Of a stretch of 64,000 bases of DNA, positions 55,384 through 64,000 are shown piece after piece; positions within the stretch are counted from its first letter, which is position 1, and each line of letters opens with the position of its first letter. Below the pieces are notes generated by a model. That model did no database searches. It was given only the letters and a program-made list of their open reading frames with translations, and had not been told where the DNA came from. This DNA is from Loripinus fragilis. Taxonomy: Eukaryota; Mollusca; Bivalvia; Lucinida; Lucinidae. The position numbers were made by a program, and so were the translations under genes. The stretch is from contig OZ026518.1 of assembly GCA_964019695.1 (NCBI GenBank), positions 74,765,912 through 74,829,911 on the forward strand, written 5' to 3'.

Positions 55384-55761
55384 AAAAATCTTAACCGTGA
55401 TAATAAGAACAATAGGAAACGATAAATGGTTTAGAAATTATCTACATTTCATGTGCAAATAAGTAGACTCGTCAAATCTTTGATCCGCATAAGGTCAAAT
55501 CGGACTAAAGAATACGGAAGCCGATAGGGGACTTTTTGCGCTGTGAGAGTTATCGGCTTCAGTACTAAAACCCTTTAGCCCTTGTCGCATGGTGTCTCCT
55601 TCGAGGGGTTAGAGTTAAAAGGAAATTTGTGTATGCATGCGATATTTTACGACCTCCAATGTTTTTTTTCCCTATTTTTTGTTTAATTAACAGTTCAGTT
55701 CACTCAACGCTTCATCTGGCAGTTCGTGCAGTGGCTTTGTTTTCGGTAATTTGAAGCCTGT
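55384..55761. other. No gene; one small hairpin
   Basis: GAAGCCGATA near 55517 and TATCGGCTTC near 55551 form a 10-bp stem. Otherwise AT-rich with nothing supportable. Confidence 0.4.
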
Positions 55762-56061
55762 ATGTGTTCACAATGCAAAACACAGAGATCAAAGGATTTC
55801 TCGGAATCCACTTTGCATGCTAAAACGTTTCTATTTCCGCCTGTATTGCCAGGTATTGGAACGACTCGCTCATCTTTCAATAACGTCATAATTGCAATTC
55901 AGTCAGTAGACATTAGCCTTAAATATGCTGTAGAAGACATTTTCAAATTTCGTTCCTTCTTTAAGAAATTCGATAAGCTTGATATTTCATGGGAATCGTC
56001 TATAATTTGCCATGCAAGAAATCACAATTGGTTTGCCTACTACAGACAGGATTGCCGTTAA
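55762..56061 (+). CDS. Candidate small ORF or exon, 99 codons, unknown function
   Basis: The only frame of this length in the window that is neither repeat-derived nor part of a recognised retroelement. It begins MCSQCKTQRSKDFSESTLHA and ends CHARNHNWFAYYRQDCR. The composition is protein-like, with an N-terminal CxxC and a second CH pair near the end. A stop lies in frame shortly upstream. I saw no promoter, clear splice site or polyadenylation signal and recognise no domain. It could be an exon, a retroelement piece or chance. Confidence 0.25.
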   Translation: MCSQCKTQRSKDFSESTLHAKTFLFPPVLPGIGTTRSSFNNVIIAIQSVDISLKYAVEDIFKFRSFFKKFDKLDISWESSIICHARNHNWFAYYRQDCR

Positions 56062-56220
56062 AGGTTCAGAAATACATACTAAATGTAGCTTTCGGTGCCA
56101 AAGTAAGGAAGTAGAACAAAAACTGTGTGGATGACAAAACAAACTGACTAGAGTGAGTTCGATCGTAGATATCCGCCGCGTTGTATGACATTTTACCTTG
56201 ACCTTTGTCTGCAAGGTACA

Positions 56221-56448
56221 ACAAGGCAACTAGGGAGCGCAGTGGCTCAGTGGTAGAGTGCTTGACTCGAGACCGAGGGGCCGCGGGTTCGAGCCTTACC
56301 GGCGTAACTGCGTTGTGTCTTTGAGCAAGACACATTAATACTAGCTTAGTACTGGTTCAACCCAGGAAGACCCGTCTCTTTATAACTGAAAGATTGTTGA
56401 TGGGACGTAAAGAATCAAAACAAACAAACAAACAAACAACCAGGCAAC
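56221..56448 (+). mobile_element. tRNA-derived SINE with target-site duplication (copy 3, best preserved)
   Basis: GCAGTGGCTCAGTGGTAGAG (A box), GCCGCGGGTTCGAGCC (B box), body GTAACTGCGTTGTGTC and TTGAGCAAGACACATTAATA, CTTAGTACTGGTTCAACCCA, then GATTGTTGATGGGACGTAAA and GAATCAAAACAAACAAACAA. Flanks ACAAGGCAAC (56221-56230) and ACCAGGCAAC (56439-56448) are a 10-bp duplication with one mismatch. The minus-strand 89-codon frame is not a gene. Confidence 0.95.
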
Positions 56449-56459
56449 CACCAAGTTAG

Positions 56460-56815
56460 TATTTCAGTCCAATGAAACATCTAAAGATAAGCTGTCAATA
56501 ATATAAAATTGACTGTCTATTATTGTCATCCAAGTGCATGCCAAACTACACAAAAACTTGTTCATTTCTACGTGTTCATTACACTTAAACATAAAAAGTA
56601 GTTGAGAAGTTTGTGAAAACCCTGTTTTATGGTGAAAAACACTCATTTATTGAACGGACATATGTTACTAAAATAAGGAAACCTATTTTGAAATATACAC
56701 TAAACAAGTATCTCCTCTCTTAAACATCTCAAACAGCCAATCAGTATTAAAATACCTGTCACTATATAGCAAATTGTTTATATTTACATGCCAGCTATAT
56801 CACCAATTTTGATTT
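56460..56815 (+). repeat. Dispersed non-coding repeat, inverted copy at 24.87-25.29 kb
   Basis: From TCCAATGAAACATCTAAAGA through CATTTATTGAACGGACATAT to TATAGCAAATTG and TTTACATG. It lacks the 63-bp insertion of the other copy, giving the empty-site sequence GGACATATGTTACTAAAATA. Confidence 0.85.
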
Positions 56816-56819
56816 CTTG

Positions 56820-58195
56820 CTAAGCTGGTACCTTTGTTGTCATCTACAAACCACGACCATAGGCAGTCAGTGTCACAAATATGAACAACTTACATCTTCT
56901 AAATATGCAGGCGTGACAAGCCATATAAACAGATTTTAAGACATTTTCTTTTATATTGGCCTTTGAATCAAAGGTCATATCAGCAGTCCGAAACGTTTGT
57001 TGACATCTAGACACATAAGGCAATCAGTGTTCAAAAAATGAACCATCTACACCAAAACATGTCAGAAATGATTTGCTTTACAAGCCATACGACCATTTAA
57101 TCATCTTGACCTTTGATTCAAGGGAATCTAAATAATTTCTTGTCATCTACACAAGGTCAAAATTGTGACCTGTTACCTTCAATGTAACCTGCACACCATA
57201 TCAATGATTTAGCTAATTATTAACAATTACACTTGGTCAAAAAATAAAAGAGAAGTTCGTGTTGCAAACCATGAAACTGGTTTTAAATATAGTTGACCTT
57301 GACCTTTGACTCCAAGGTCATATTAGTGATCTAAAACCCTCTTTGCCATTTAAATACCATAACCAATCATTAGACTAATCAATAAATGAAAGAGGAGTTT
57401 GGGTAACGACCAATAAAAGAGATTTGAAGCATATAAGGGACCTTGCCCTTTGCCCCCTAGGTTATATTTGTGATCTAAAATATTCGTTGTCATCTACTCA
57501 ACATAATCAATCATTGTGCTAAATATGACGATCCTCCATAAAAAATGAGAGAATTCACGTTATGAGCAGCAAGTCAGATTTTAAATATCTTGATCAGAAA
57601 CCTATGTTGTCATCTACATACCATAGGCAATCATTATGCCAAATCAAAAATTGTAAGAAGTTCACGTTACTAGTCATAAAACTGATTTTAAGTATATCTG
57701 ACCTTGACCTGTGACTCCAATGCCATATTGCCTCGTTCATATCTACAAATCAAAAGAAACCATTGTACTAAATCTGAAAGAGTGGTTCTGGTTGCAAACC
57801 ATAAACCAGACAATAAGTATATTTAGCCTTGTAATTTGACGCAAATGTCATATTGGATATCCAAACCATCGTTGTCATCTACACACTATAAGCAATCATT
57901 GTGTAAATTACGAACAACCACCATCGATAGATGAAAGAGTAGTTCAGGCAACTAGCCACAAGATATAATTTCGATTATTTGATGCAAGGTCAGAGCGGTA
58001 ATATAAAACTGTTACTGCCATATATACACTATAAGCCACAAGTGTGCTAAATATGAACACCCTCCGTCAAATATGAAAGATTACTCCAAGATGAAACCTT
58101 CGTTGTAATCTACACTCCATAAGCAATCTGAATACCCTTAGTCAAAAAACGAATATTGAGTTAGCATACGAGCCATAAGACAGATTTCATTAGAT
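56820..58195 (+). repeat. Degenerate tandem array of about 150-170-bp units
   Basis: Roughly eight to nine units share TTGACCTTTGA(C/T)TC, AAGGTCATAT, TTGTCATCTACA(C/A)A, CCATAAGCAATCATTGTG, AAATATGAA and CAAACCATAA-like words. Divergence is high, with unit boundaries blurred. No coding frame. Confidence 0.8.
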
Positions 58196-58510
58196 TTGAG
58201 CCCTTTTCTTTGTATCATCATAATGTGTTAATTCGATTTGATTGTTTCTATGTGATGATACATTGCATTAGTTAGGAAGCCTTCATAAGTGCTAAACAAT
58301 TTTGTGTTTAACAACATAATCTAGGGCGAATATTTAGCACAAGTAAAATGCATTTGAAGCCCCCCCCCCCTCCCGGTGGCTTAGGCTGCTGTCCGTTCTG
58401 AGGCGGTGGTTCTGTTGTTGTTGATCTATTGTTTTATGTATTTCCCATTGTTTGTGGGAGTTTTGTGTTTGTCTTTGTTTTGTTATGCATTATAGTTTTG
58501 CGATCCACGC
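58196..58510 (+). mobile_element. Retroelement 3'-UTR fragment
   Basis: TTAATTCGATTTGATTGTTT, TGTGATGATACATTGCATTA, AATCTAGGGCGAATATTTAG, AAAATGCATTTGAAGCCCCC and GAGGCGGTGGTTCTGTTGTT follow the order of 62.40-62.65 kb. Confidence 0.8.
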
Positions 58511-58879
58511 ATTTCAGGAACCAAACGTGTTACTCTGCGTTCATGATTTGTTTATATTTCTTAGTGTCTGGGTAAAATACTAGGTTTCCATATATAGTCA
58601 AAGTGAGATCTGGCTAGACTAACAAAGTGTCAAAAAAAGGTATTTGTCCATATATTGAAGTAAATTTCCTCATAATCAACCTCATTATTCTATTCACTTT
58701 GTTAACAGTATTGTCAGTACTCACCAAACATCAGGGTTTTTTTTTCTTAAATTAGATACCAATGTCAATTTTTCAGAGTCCTCTGTTGAAAGTACATAGT
58801 CATTCCTTATTCATATTCAAATTGCACATTACCGAATGAGACCACTTTTTGATGTTAAAGCCCCCACAACCAATCTTTA
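58511..58879. other. No recognisable feature
   Basis: AT-rich; nothing supportable. Confidence 0.4.
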
Positions 58880-59345
58880 CTCCACTTACAAAGTATTTCT
58901 TTTTACTCTTGCAAGTCTCTTTGATCAGCCTCTGATGCTATATTATGATATAATTTACAATCTTCAACCAATTTGCATACACTTCCCACGACTCCTGGCA
59001 GATCGTTATATATAATGTAAAGAAAAGAGGACTGAGAATAGATCCCTGCGTTATTCCTGATAATATCTGTTTCGATTTATGACTACTCTTGGCTGTCGCT
59101 GTTTTAAAAAGTTCAGCAATGACCTTTTTATACCATATCCTTCCAGTTTCTTTACCAGTTTCTTAAGATGAACACTATCAAAACCCTTTATAAAGTCTAC
59201 ACTATATCAACTTGTAAATTGATATCCAATGCTTCTGTCCAATCTTACATCATGGTTTGTGCCTATATTTTTTTCTAAACACAAACTGACTGTCAGATAA
59301 CAAGTTGTGTCTGAACAACTGATTCTTAACCTGCAGAAAACTCGG
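58880..59345 (-). pseudogene. Decayed LINE reverse transcriptase fragment
   Basis: Minus strand: NLLSDSQFVFRKKYRHKP (QxGFR-like box), then DFIKGFDSVHLKKLVKKLEG and YGIKRSLLNFLKQRQPRVVI (motif A, with KGFDSVH for KAFDxVxH), a degraded QGS(I/V)LSPL box in another frame (about 59030) and, after further shifts, words like LVEDCKLYHN where an ADDxxLY box is expected. About 150 codons, several stops. A LINE different from the others in this window. Confidence 0.75.
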
Positions 59346-59384
59346 AGTGCCTACTTTCTACGGCCTAAAAATAGATAGTCATTT

Positions 59385-60560
59385 TGCCATTTCACTACCG
59401 ATGTGTCGACAGACCATCCAACTGCATATGCTCATTCCTCTGTCACCTTACAACAGGTGACATTTTGCCAACTCACTACAAATGCTTCTTGTCTGTCAGT
59501 TTACAATAGGTACCATTTGCCACCTCACTACAGATGCGTCGCCAGTTCAATCCAACTACAGATGCCAAAAATCTGTCTCTTTCAAACTTGTGCCATCACA
59601 TTATAGATAACTAGACAATACTGTCCTTCCACAGATGCAGTTTTGTGATATCTTACAACAGATGCCCCTTTACCATCTCAACACAAGATGAGATGGTTCC
59701 ACCCTGCTCTAGATGCCAGTCTTACAATAACTGATGCCTCTTTAGTGTCCCACTTGGTATTGGTGTCCATTTTCTGTCATCATATAACGGGCTGTGAGGT
59801 GACAGAAAAGAACGTCTAGAATAGGCTGACACTGTTGTAAGGCCATTTGTCATCTAACTCCATGACTATTGCATATGTCAGTTTTGTCAACTCACAACAG
59901 GTGTTATTTTTGACAGCTTACTGACGATACAATCGTACTAAAGATGCATATTTTCTGTCACCTAACAACAGGTGTCATTTTCCCATCTCGTTACAGATGC
60001 CTCATAAGTGTCGTCCTTCTGTAGATGTCCATTTTTCTATAACCTTACGATACGTGCCCCTTTGCCGTCTTGCTACAGATACATCGATACTGCAGTCCAA
60101 TGTCTGTTACTTTAAAAAGGCGCCATTTCACTACAAAATGCCACATCAAAAGTGCCACATTTTAACGGATGTCAAACTTCTCCCGTCATAACTACAGATC
60201 TCTTGACAGTGCCAGTCTACTACAGATGTCTATTTTCTGTCATCTTACAGAGGCTGCCATTTTCTAATACTACAACAGATACCGATATAGTGCTAACCTA
60301 TTACAAACACCAATTTTCTGTCACCTTACAGAAGCTGCTCTTTGAGTATCTGACTTTCGTGAGACACAACAATAGAAATCTCTATAATGCCACTCTGTGT
60401 TACAGTTGCACAGTTTCTTGAAGTAAAAAAAAATGATATTTGTTGCAATTTGGCATGTTGAAAGGTCTTTAAGATGACTAGAGTGTCTATGTATAACAGA
60501 ATTTCCATTTTCTGTCACATTAAACCAGGTGGCCTTTTGCCATTTCAGATACATATACAG
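59385..60560 (+). repeat. Degenerate tandem array of about 75-85-bp units
   Basis: Units vary on TTTTCTGTCACCTTACAACA, GGTG(A/C)CATTTTGCCA, (T/A)CTCACTACAGATGC and CAGTCCA(A/C)TACAGATG. At least fourteen degraded units; frames of 60-89 codons across them are artefacts. Confidence 0.85.
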
Positions 60561-60757
60561 TGCTACCTTTTTCAACGCAAAGTGTAATAAACGTTATTGC
60601 ATTTGCCTTTATACTCAATGACAAATGTAATAACACCTAATGAAATAAACTACATGTAATTGTTCTGTGCCAAGATTAATGTTGTGGTCATGTCAGAAAG
60701 TGTGTGACACACTTATCTTTTGGGCAATATATGAGATTTTAATTTTCAAAAATAGTA

Positions 60758-61330
60758 AGTGAGTATGATCAGGAAATACCACAATCACAAACTGCAGACT
60801 ACCCCTGGCACCGCGAGGAAGAGCCGCTCAACCATCACGAGACACCAGGAAGACAAATTAAGCAAAGCAATCAGCTCTCTCTTCCCCATCAAGATGATTG
60901 CAATACTAGAATGGACATAAAGTAACGTACAACAAAACATAGAACAATTATAGACTCTCACAATGGGAGTAACAATAAACAAAAAGTCAACAACAACAGA
61001 ACCACCGCCTTAGAACCAAAGCAGCCTAAGCCACCGGGGTCTTAAATGCATTTTACTGGTACCAAATCTTCGCTCTAGATTCTGCTGTTGTTGAAGTACA
61101 AGAAATGTTCAGCTCGCATGGAGGCCATCTAACTAATGCAATGTATCATCATGGAAAACACTCTAATCAAATTAACACTCCATGATGAAACAAAGAAAAT
61201 GGCTCATGACTCAGCTCATGACTCACAGATAGTCAGAGCTAAAGAAAACCTCAAGTTGAGCCACGGTGGGTCCAGCTACAGATAAGCATCAGACACCAAC
61301 CCAACGATTAAAGCTTCAAATTGTAATTTC
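60758..61330 (-). mobile_element. Retroelement 3' end, minus orientation
   Basis: Reading down in coordinate: CCACCGTGGCTCAACTTG, CTATCTGTGAGTC, TTAATTTGATTAGAGTG, the CATGATGATACATTGC block, CAGAATCTAGAGCGAAG, TAAAATGCATTTAAG, CGGTGGTTCTGTTG, TGATGGGGAAGAGAGAGCTG and TCCTGATCATACTCAC. The same order is seen in plus orientation at 62.24-62.84 kb, making an inverted pair. Confidence 0.85.
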
Positions 61331-61470
61331 CCTTTTTCCTGGTGGAGGTGTTCCTCGCTCCCCGTGTTATTGGTGTATTATATATTTCACAACTTATACG
61401 TTTTATATGTTCTACTGAAATAAATGTTTAACTGGTAAGTTACTTAAACAACAAATGCTTGATTTTGGCT
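61324..61470 (+). pseudogene. Fragment of retroelement coding sequence
   Basis: TTTCCTGGTGGAGGTGTTCC and TATATTTCACAACTTATACG repeat, with changes, the block at 61826-61940; the protein there reads GDVPRS..YGVYISQLIRFA. Here it is out of frame in places. Confidence 0.55.
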
Positions 61471-61814
61471 GGGCTCAATAAGTGATTTCTCTTACTCTGA
61501 CTGTTAGTTATAAAGCCATTCTTTGTGTCATCAGTTTGATTGTTTCTCTGTGATGATACATTAAATAATTTAAGAAGTTTCAAAGCGAGCTAAAAAAATA
61601 TCAAGTCAGCAGAATCTAGGGTTTTGATCAATCAGTAAAAATATTTGGGCCCCCAGTGGCTGCAGCCACCCAATATAAGGTGGTGATCGTATTCTTGCAA
61701 GTGCAGTGTTTGTTAATGCTCCCAATGTGTAACACGTAAGTGGTTTTGTGTTTGGACCATATCGAATGGCATAGTTTCATTTAAGATTTATGATAAGCAG
61801 GATGCTTTTAATTC
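61471..61814. other. Mixed fragments
   Basis: Includes a stray piece of the retroelement 3' UTR (GATTGTTTCTCTGTGATGAT near 61539, CAGAATCTAGGG near 61610) and a palindromic GTGGCTGCAGCCAC at 61656. Not otherwise explained. Confidence 0.45.
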
Positions 61815-62235
61815 TGAAACAGTAAATTTCCCATTTTTCTTGATGGAGATGTTCCTCACTGTATATATTTCGCAGCTTATTCGTTTTGCAAGAGTGTGTT
61901 CTAATGTTGATGACTTAAACAACAGAAACCTATTTTGACTGCTAAATTATTGAAACAAGGTTATAGATATCATAAAATTCCAAAGGCATTTTCTAAATTA
62001 TACCACAGACACTCAGAGTTAATTGTTAAATACAACATTGGTTTAAAACTCTTCGGCAACAGGGCATTTCAGAACCTATATTTTATGGTGATTTAGTTTA
62101 TAAATTCAAAAGAATTGTTAGAAAACCTAAATTCAGTGATCAATTCAAAAAGATTATAAAAAAGGCTGGATATAACTTGGATGTCATGCGACAGTCTGCA
62201 TGCCTGGTTTTAAACCCAAACACGGTTTATAGCTA
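61815..62235 (+). pseudogene. Retroelement ORF, C-terminal segment
   Basis: Translation with two or three frameshifts gives GDVP-like sequence, YISQLIRFARVCSNVDD, NNRNLFLTAKLLKQGYRYHK, IPKAFSKLYHRHSELIVKYN, IGLKTL, RQQGISEPIFYGDLVYKFKR and IVRKPKFSDQFKKIIK, then YNLDVMRQSACLVLNP. I recall very similar protein strings at the C-terminus of RT-containing ORFs in bivalve and other invertebrate genomes, but cannot name the clade with confidence. It is followed directly by its 3' UTR. Confidence 0.7.
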
Positions 62236-62835
62236 TGGTTTCCGCTTTAATTCCACGACTCGGACTCAATGACGGCTCTGATGTAAAGCTTTAATCGGTG
62301 GGTTAATGCCCGATGCTTATCTGTAGCTGGGTCCACTGTGGCTCAACTTGGTTTTCTTTAGCTCTGACTATCTGTGAGTTGTGAGCCCTTTTTTTTTTGT
62401 TTCATCGTAGTGTGTTAATTTGATTAGATTGTTTCTCCATGATGATACATTGCAATAGTTCGGAAGCCTCCATGCTAGCTTGACATTTTTGTGCCTCAAC
62501 AACAACAGAATCTAGGGCGAAGATTTGGTACCTGTAAAATGCATTTAAGCCCCCCCCCCCCCCCCACATGTGGCTTAGGTTGCTGTCCGTTTTAAATCAG
62601 TGGTTCTGTTGCTGTGGATTGTTACTCCCATAGTGGGATTGTAACTGTTCTAGGTTTTGTTGTACGTTACTTTATGTCCATTCTAGTTTTGCAATCATCT
62701 TGATGGGGAAGAGAGCTGGTTGCTTTGCTTACTTTGTCTTCCTGGTGTCTCATGATTGTTTGTGGCTCTTCCTCCTCGCGGTACCGTGGGTTTGTCTGCA
62801 GTTTGTGATTGTGGTTATTTCACGATCATACTTAC
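62236..62835 (+). mobile_element. Retroelement 3' untranslated region, plus orientation
   Basis: Follows the coding remnant: GATGCTTATCTGTAGCTGGG, CTCAACTTGGTTTTC, ATGATGATACATTGCAATAG, a C-run, GCTGTCCGTTTTAAATCAGT, GGGGAAGAGAGCTGGTTGCT and the end CACGATCATACTTAC. This is the reference order for the fragments at 4.56, 35.13, 50.75, 58.2 and 60.76 kb. The 75-codon frame at 62700-62927 is not a gene. Confidence 0.85.
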
Positions 62836-62911
62836 TATTTTTGTGTTTGGTCATGTTATTGTTATATCTTTCTAGTTTAATAGCAATAATCTTTTTGGGG
62901 CAGAAAGAGCT

Positions 62912-63927
62912 GGCCCTAGGGTTATAGGACCTTTTTCATGCTCAACTCGGCTGAGTATTAAACTAAACTCCAGCTGTTAAGTTTTTAGACCTAATTTTTC
63001 GCAATAACTTTTTTATCTTAAATTTTAGCAAAATGTGTTCGCGATGAAAAGTTATCAGGAACATCTCCGCCAACTTCTCCAAAGGGTTCCAACATCCTGG
63101 ATGCTGCAGGTTCCTCTGTGCTTAGATGCACTCTTTGAACATTTTAAGCAAAGCGCAAATAAACTAAGTCTAAGATGTCAGTCAAAAAGTTACATTGCAC
63201 CGCCCAATTACTAAAGCGATGGATGGCTTGTTCAAATATAATAGAAATCGCGCCTGATTCGCTCGTGCGTTAAGCTAGTAGGGTCATCTCAAAACCGTTC
63301 ATTTCACGGCACGTGCATAAGAGAAAAATTGCACGTCATGCGATAGCCCAGCCTTTGTTCCTACAAATGAGCCTGCTTTAAGTTGATTCTGCATATGCAC
63401 GGTAAATTCTGAGTATGTTAACGGCAGTTTTATGTTATGCACAGCCTTAGTGAAGAACGGGATACACACCGCTTCCGAATATTTTTTGAAACTACCCCTT
63501 TATGTCACGCCTATACGAATTATACCTGTCATTAAAAGACTTAGAAATTTAGGACGAAATCAATTTATTGCAAAATCTTCATCTATATACACAAAAGTCT
63601 GTTTGCGCCACAAGCATAAAACCTTTAGAAGTTGGCGGAGATTCTCCTCTACAACTTTCATCACGAACACATTTTGCTAAAATTTAAGATAAAAAAGTTA
63701 TTGCGAAAAATTAGGTCTAAAAACTTAACAGCTGGAGTTTAATCCTGCTCATAAATGTTAAAATGGCAATAACTGTTGCCATTTTAACATTTGTTAGCAT
63801 GATAAATACCACATCTGAGAGACTTAAAGAAACTTCTTTGTTTTGCGGTATTTTAGTTTTTATAAGCAGTTGAAATTTCGTGCTCAGTTGAGTTGAGGCT
63901 AAAAAAAAGTTTTATAACCTCTTGGCC
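62912..63927. mobile_element. CGAGGTTATAAAAC-type palindromic MITE carrying a nested element
   Basis: The left arm GGCCCTAGGGTTATAGGACC and CATGCTCAACTCGGCTGAGT and the right arm (CAGTTGAGTTGAGGC, AAAAGTTTTATAACCTCTTGGCC in pieces) belong to the MITE. Its central hairpin, AATGTTAAAATGGCAATAAC against GTTGCCATTTTAACATTTG, lies at about 63747-63795. The nested element separates the left arm from the rest. Confidence 0.8.
62966..63739. mobile_element. 774-bp TIR element flanked by TA, nested
   Basis: Left AACTCCAGCTGTTAAGTTTT and right AAAACTTAACAGCTGGAGTT begin inverted repeats that appear identical for about 77 bp (through CAAAATGTGTTCG) and remain similar to about 120 bp (CTCCGCCAACTTCT). 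TA stands on each side, as expected of Tc1/mariner-type insertion. The interior has an 82-codon frame (63432-63680) reading into the right TIR, with no recognised domain; probably non-autonomous. Confidence 0.8.
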
Positions 63928-63959
63928 AGGTTGCTTTACTTTAAATTGTATTCCTACTT

Positions 63960-64000
63960 TTATGTGCAGGGGCGGATCAAAGGGGCTTTATATCATAAAT
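63960..64000. mobile_element. Possible start of a GCGGATC-type element, cut by the window edge
   Basis: GTGCAGGGGCGGATCAAAGG resembles the terminal GGATCC/GGATCAAG word of that family; too little is present to be sure. Confidence 0.3.

Noticed and set aside
54957..55412. 151-residue minus-strand frame with ten-residue repeats and 128/101-residue plus frames
   Set aside because: All arise from the 30-bp array, whose unit is a multiple of three; frames are open on both strands with no preference.

Overview
The window looks like nuclear DNA from an animal, most likely a heterodont bivalve mollusc. I infer this from AT-rich, non-operonic sequence full of repeat types I associate with bivalve genomes: AGCTCACCTG / TATGCCCCC / ATGTCTCC elements with internal degenerate tandem units, hairpins beginning AAACAGTG..GATCAG, tRNA-derived SINEs ending in (AAAC)n, non-LTR retrotransposons and a Penelope-like element. 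The species cannot be fixed from sequence alone. I found no convincing intact host gene, rRNA gene, CRISPR array or operon. Almost every open reading frame is a tandem repeat read as protein, or a piece of a decayed retroelement. One 99-codon frame (55762-56061) is the only non-repetitive candidate.

Layout. 0-9.3 kb: dispersed foldback elements and two AGCTCACCTG elements. 9.4-15.0 kb: one decayed LINE with an RNase H domain. Its reverse transcriptase gene is split by a 2.65-kb array of 79-bp repeats that themselves translate as part of that RT, and again by an ATGTCTCC element. 15-21 kb: a 36-bp array, two SINEs with target-site duplications, and a TATGCCCCC element carrying a 5'-truncated copy of the same LINE. 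21.2-22.7 kb: a 23/24-bp array. 25-31 kb: two more decayed LINEs in opposite orientations. 32.9-34.3 kb: three tandem copies of a 458-bp composite inverted-repeat element (a fourth copy lies at 6.0 kb). 35.4-36.8 kb: a decayed Penelope-like RT with a triplet-repeat expansion and a 111-bp palindrome. 41.4-42.9 kb: a 1.5-kb element with inverted ends. 44.6-45.0 kb: an uninterrupted (TG)219. 45.2-49.0 kb: sixteen hairpin-bearing units, including a 1,451-bp tandem duplication. 51.8-55.4 kb: 124-bp and 30-bp arrays split by a 1,096-bp element with a CATAT duplication. 56.2-60.6 kb: a third SINE, two degenerate arrays and a LINE remnant. 60.8-62.8 kb: inverted 3' ends of one retroelement. 62.9-63.9 kb: a TIR element nested in a palindromic element.

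The elements interact. The LINE at 9.4-15.0 kb and its copy at 18.1-18.7 kb share a 3' end with the three SINEs, so that LINE's machinery is the likely driver of the SINEs. Several local tandem arrays appear to have been seeded from transposon sequence, the clearest case being the 79-bp satellite. All statements rest on reading and hand translation; no database search or alignment was run, and boundaries are generally good to a few tens of bases.
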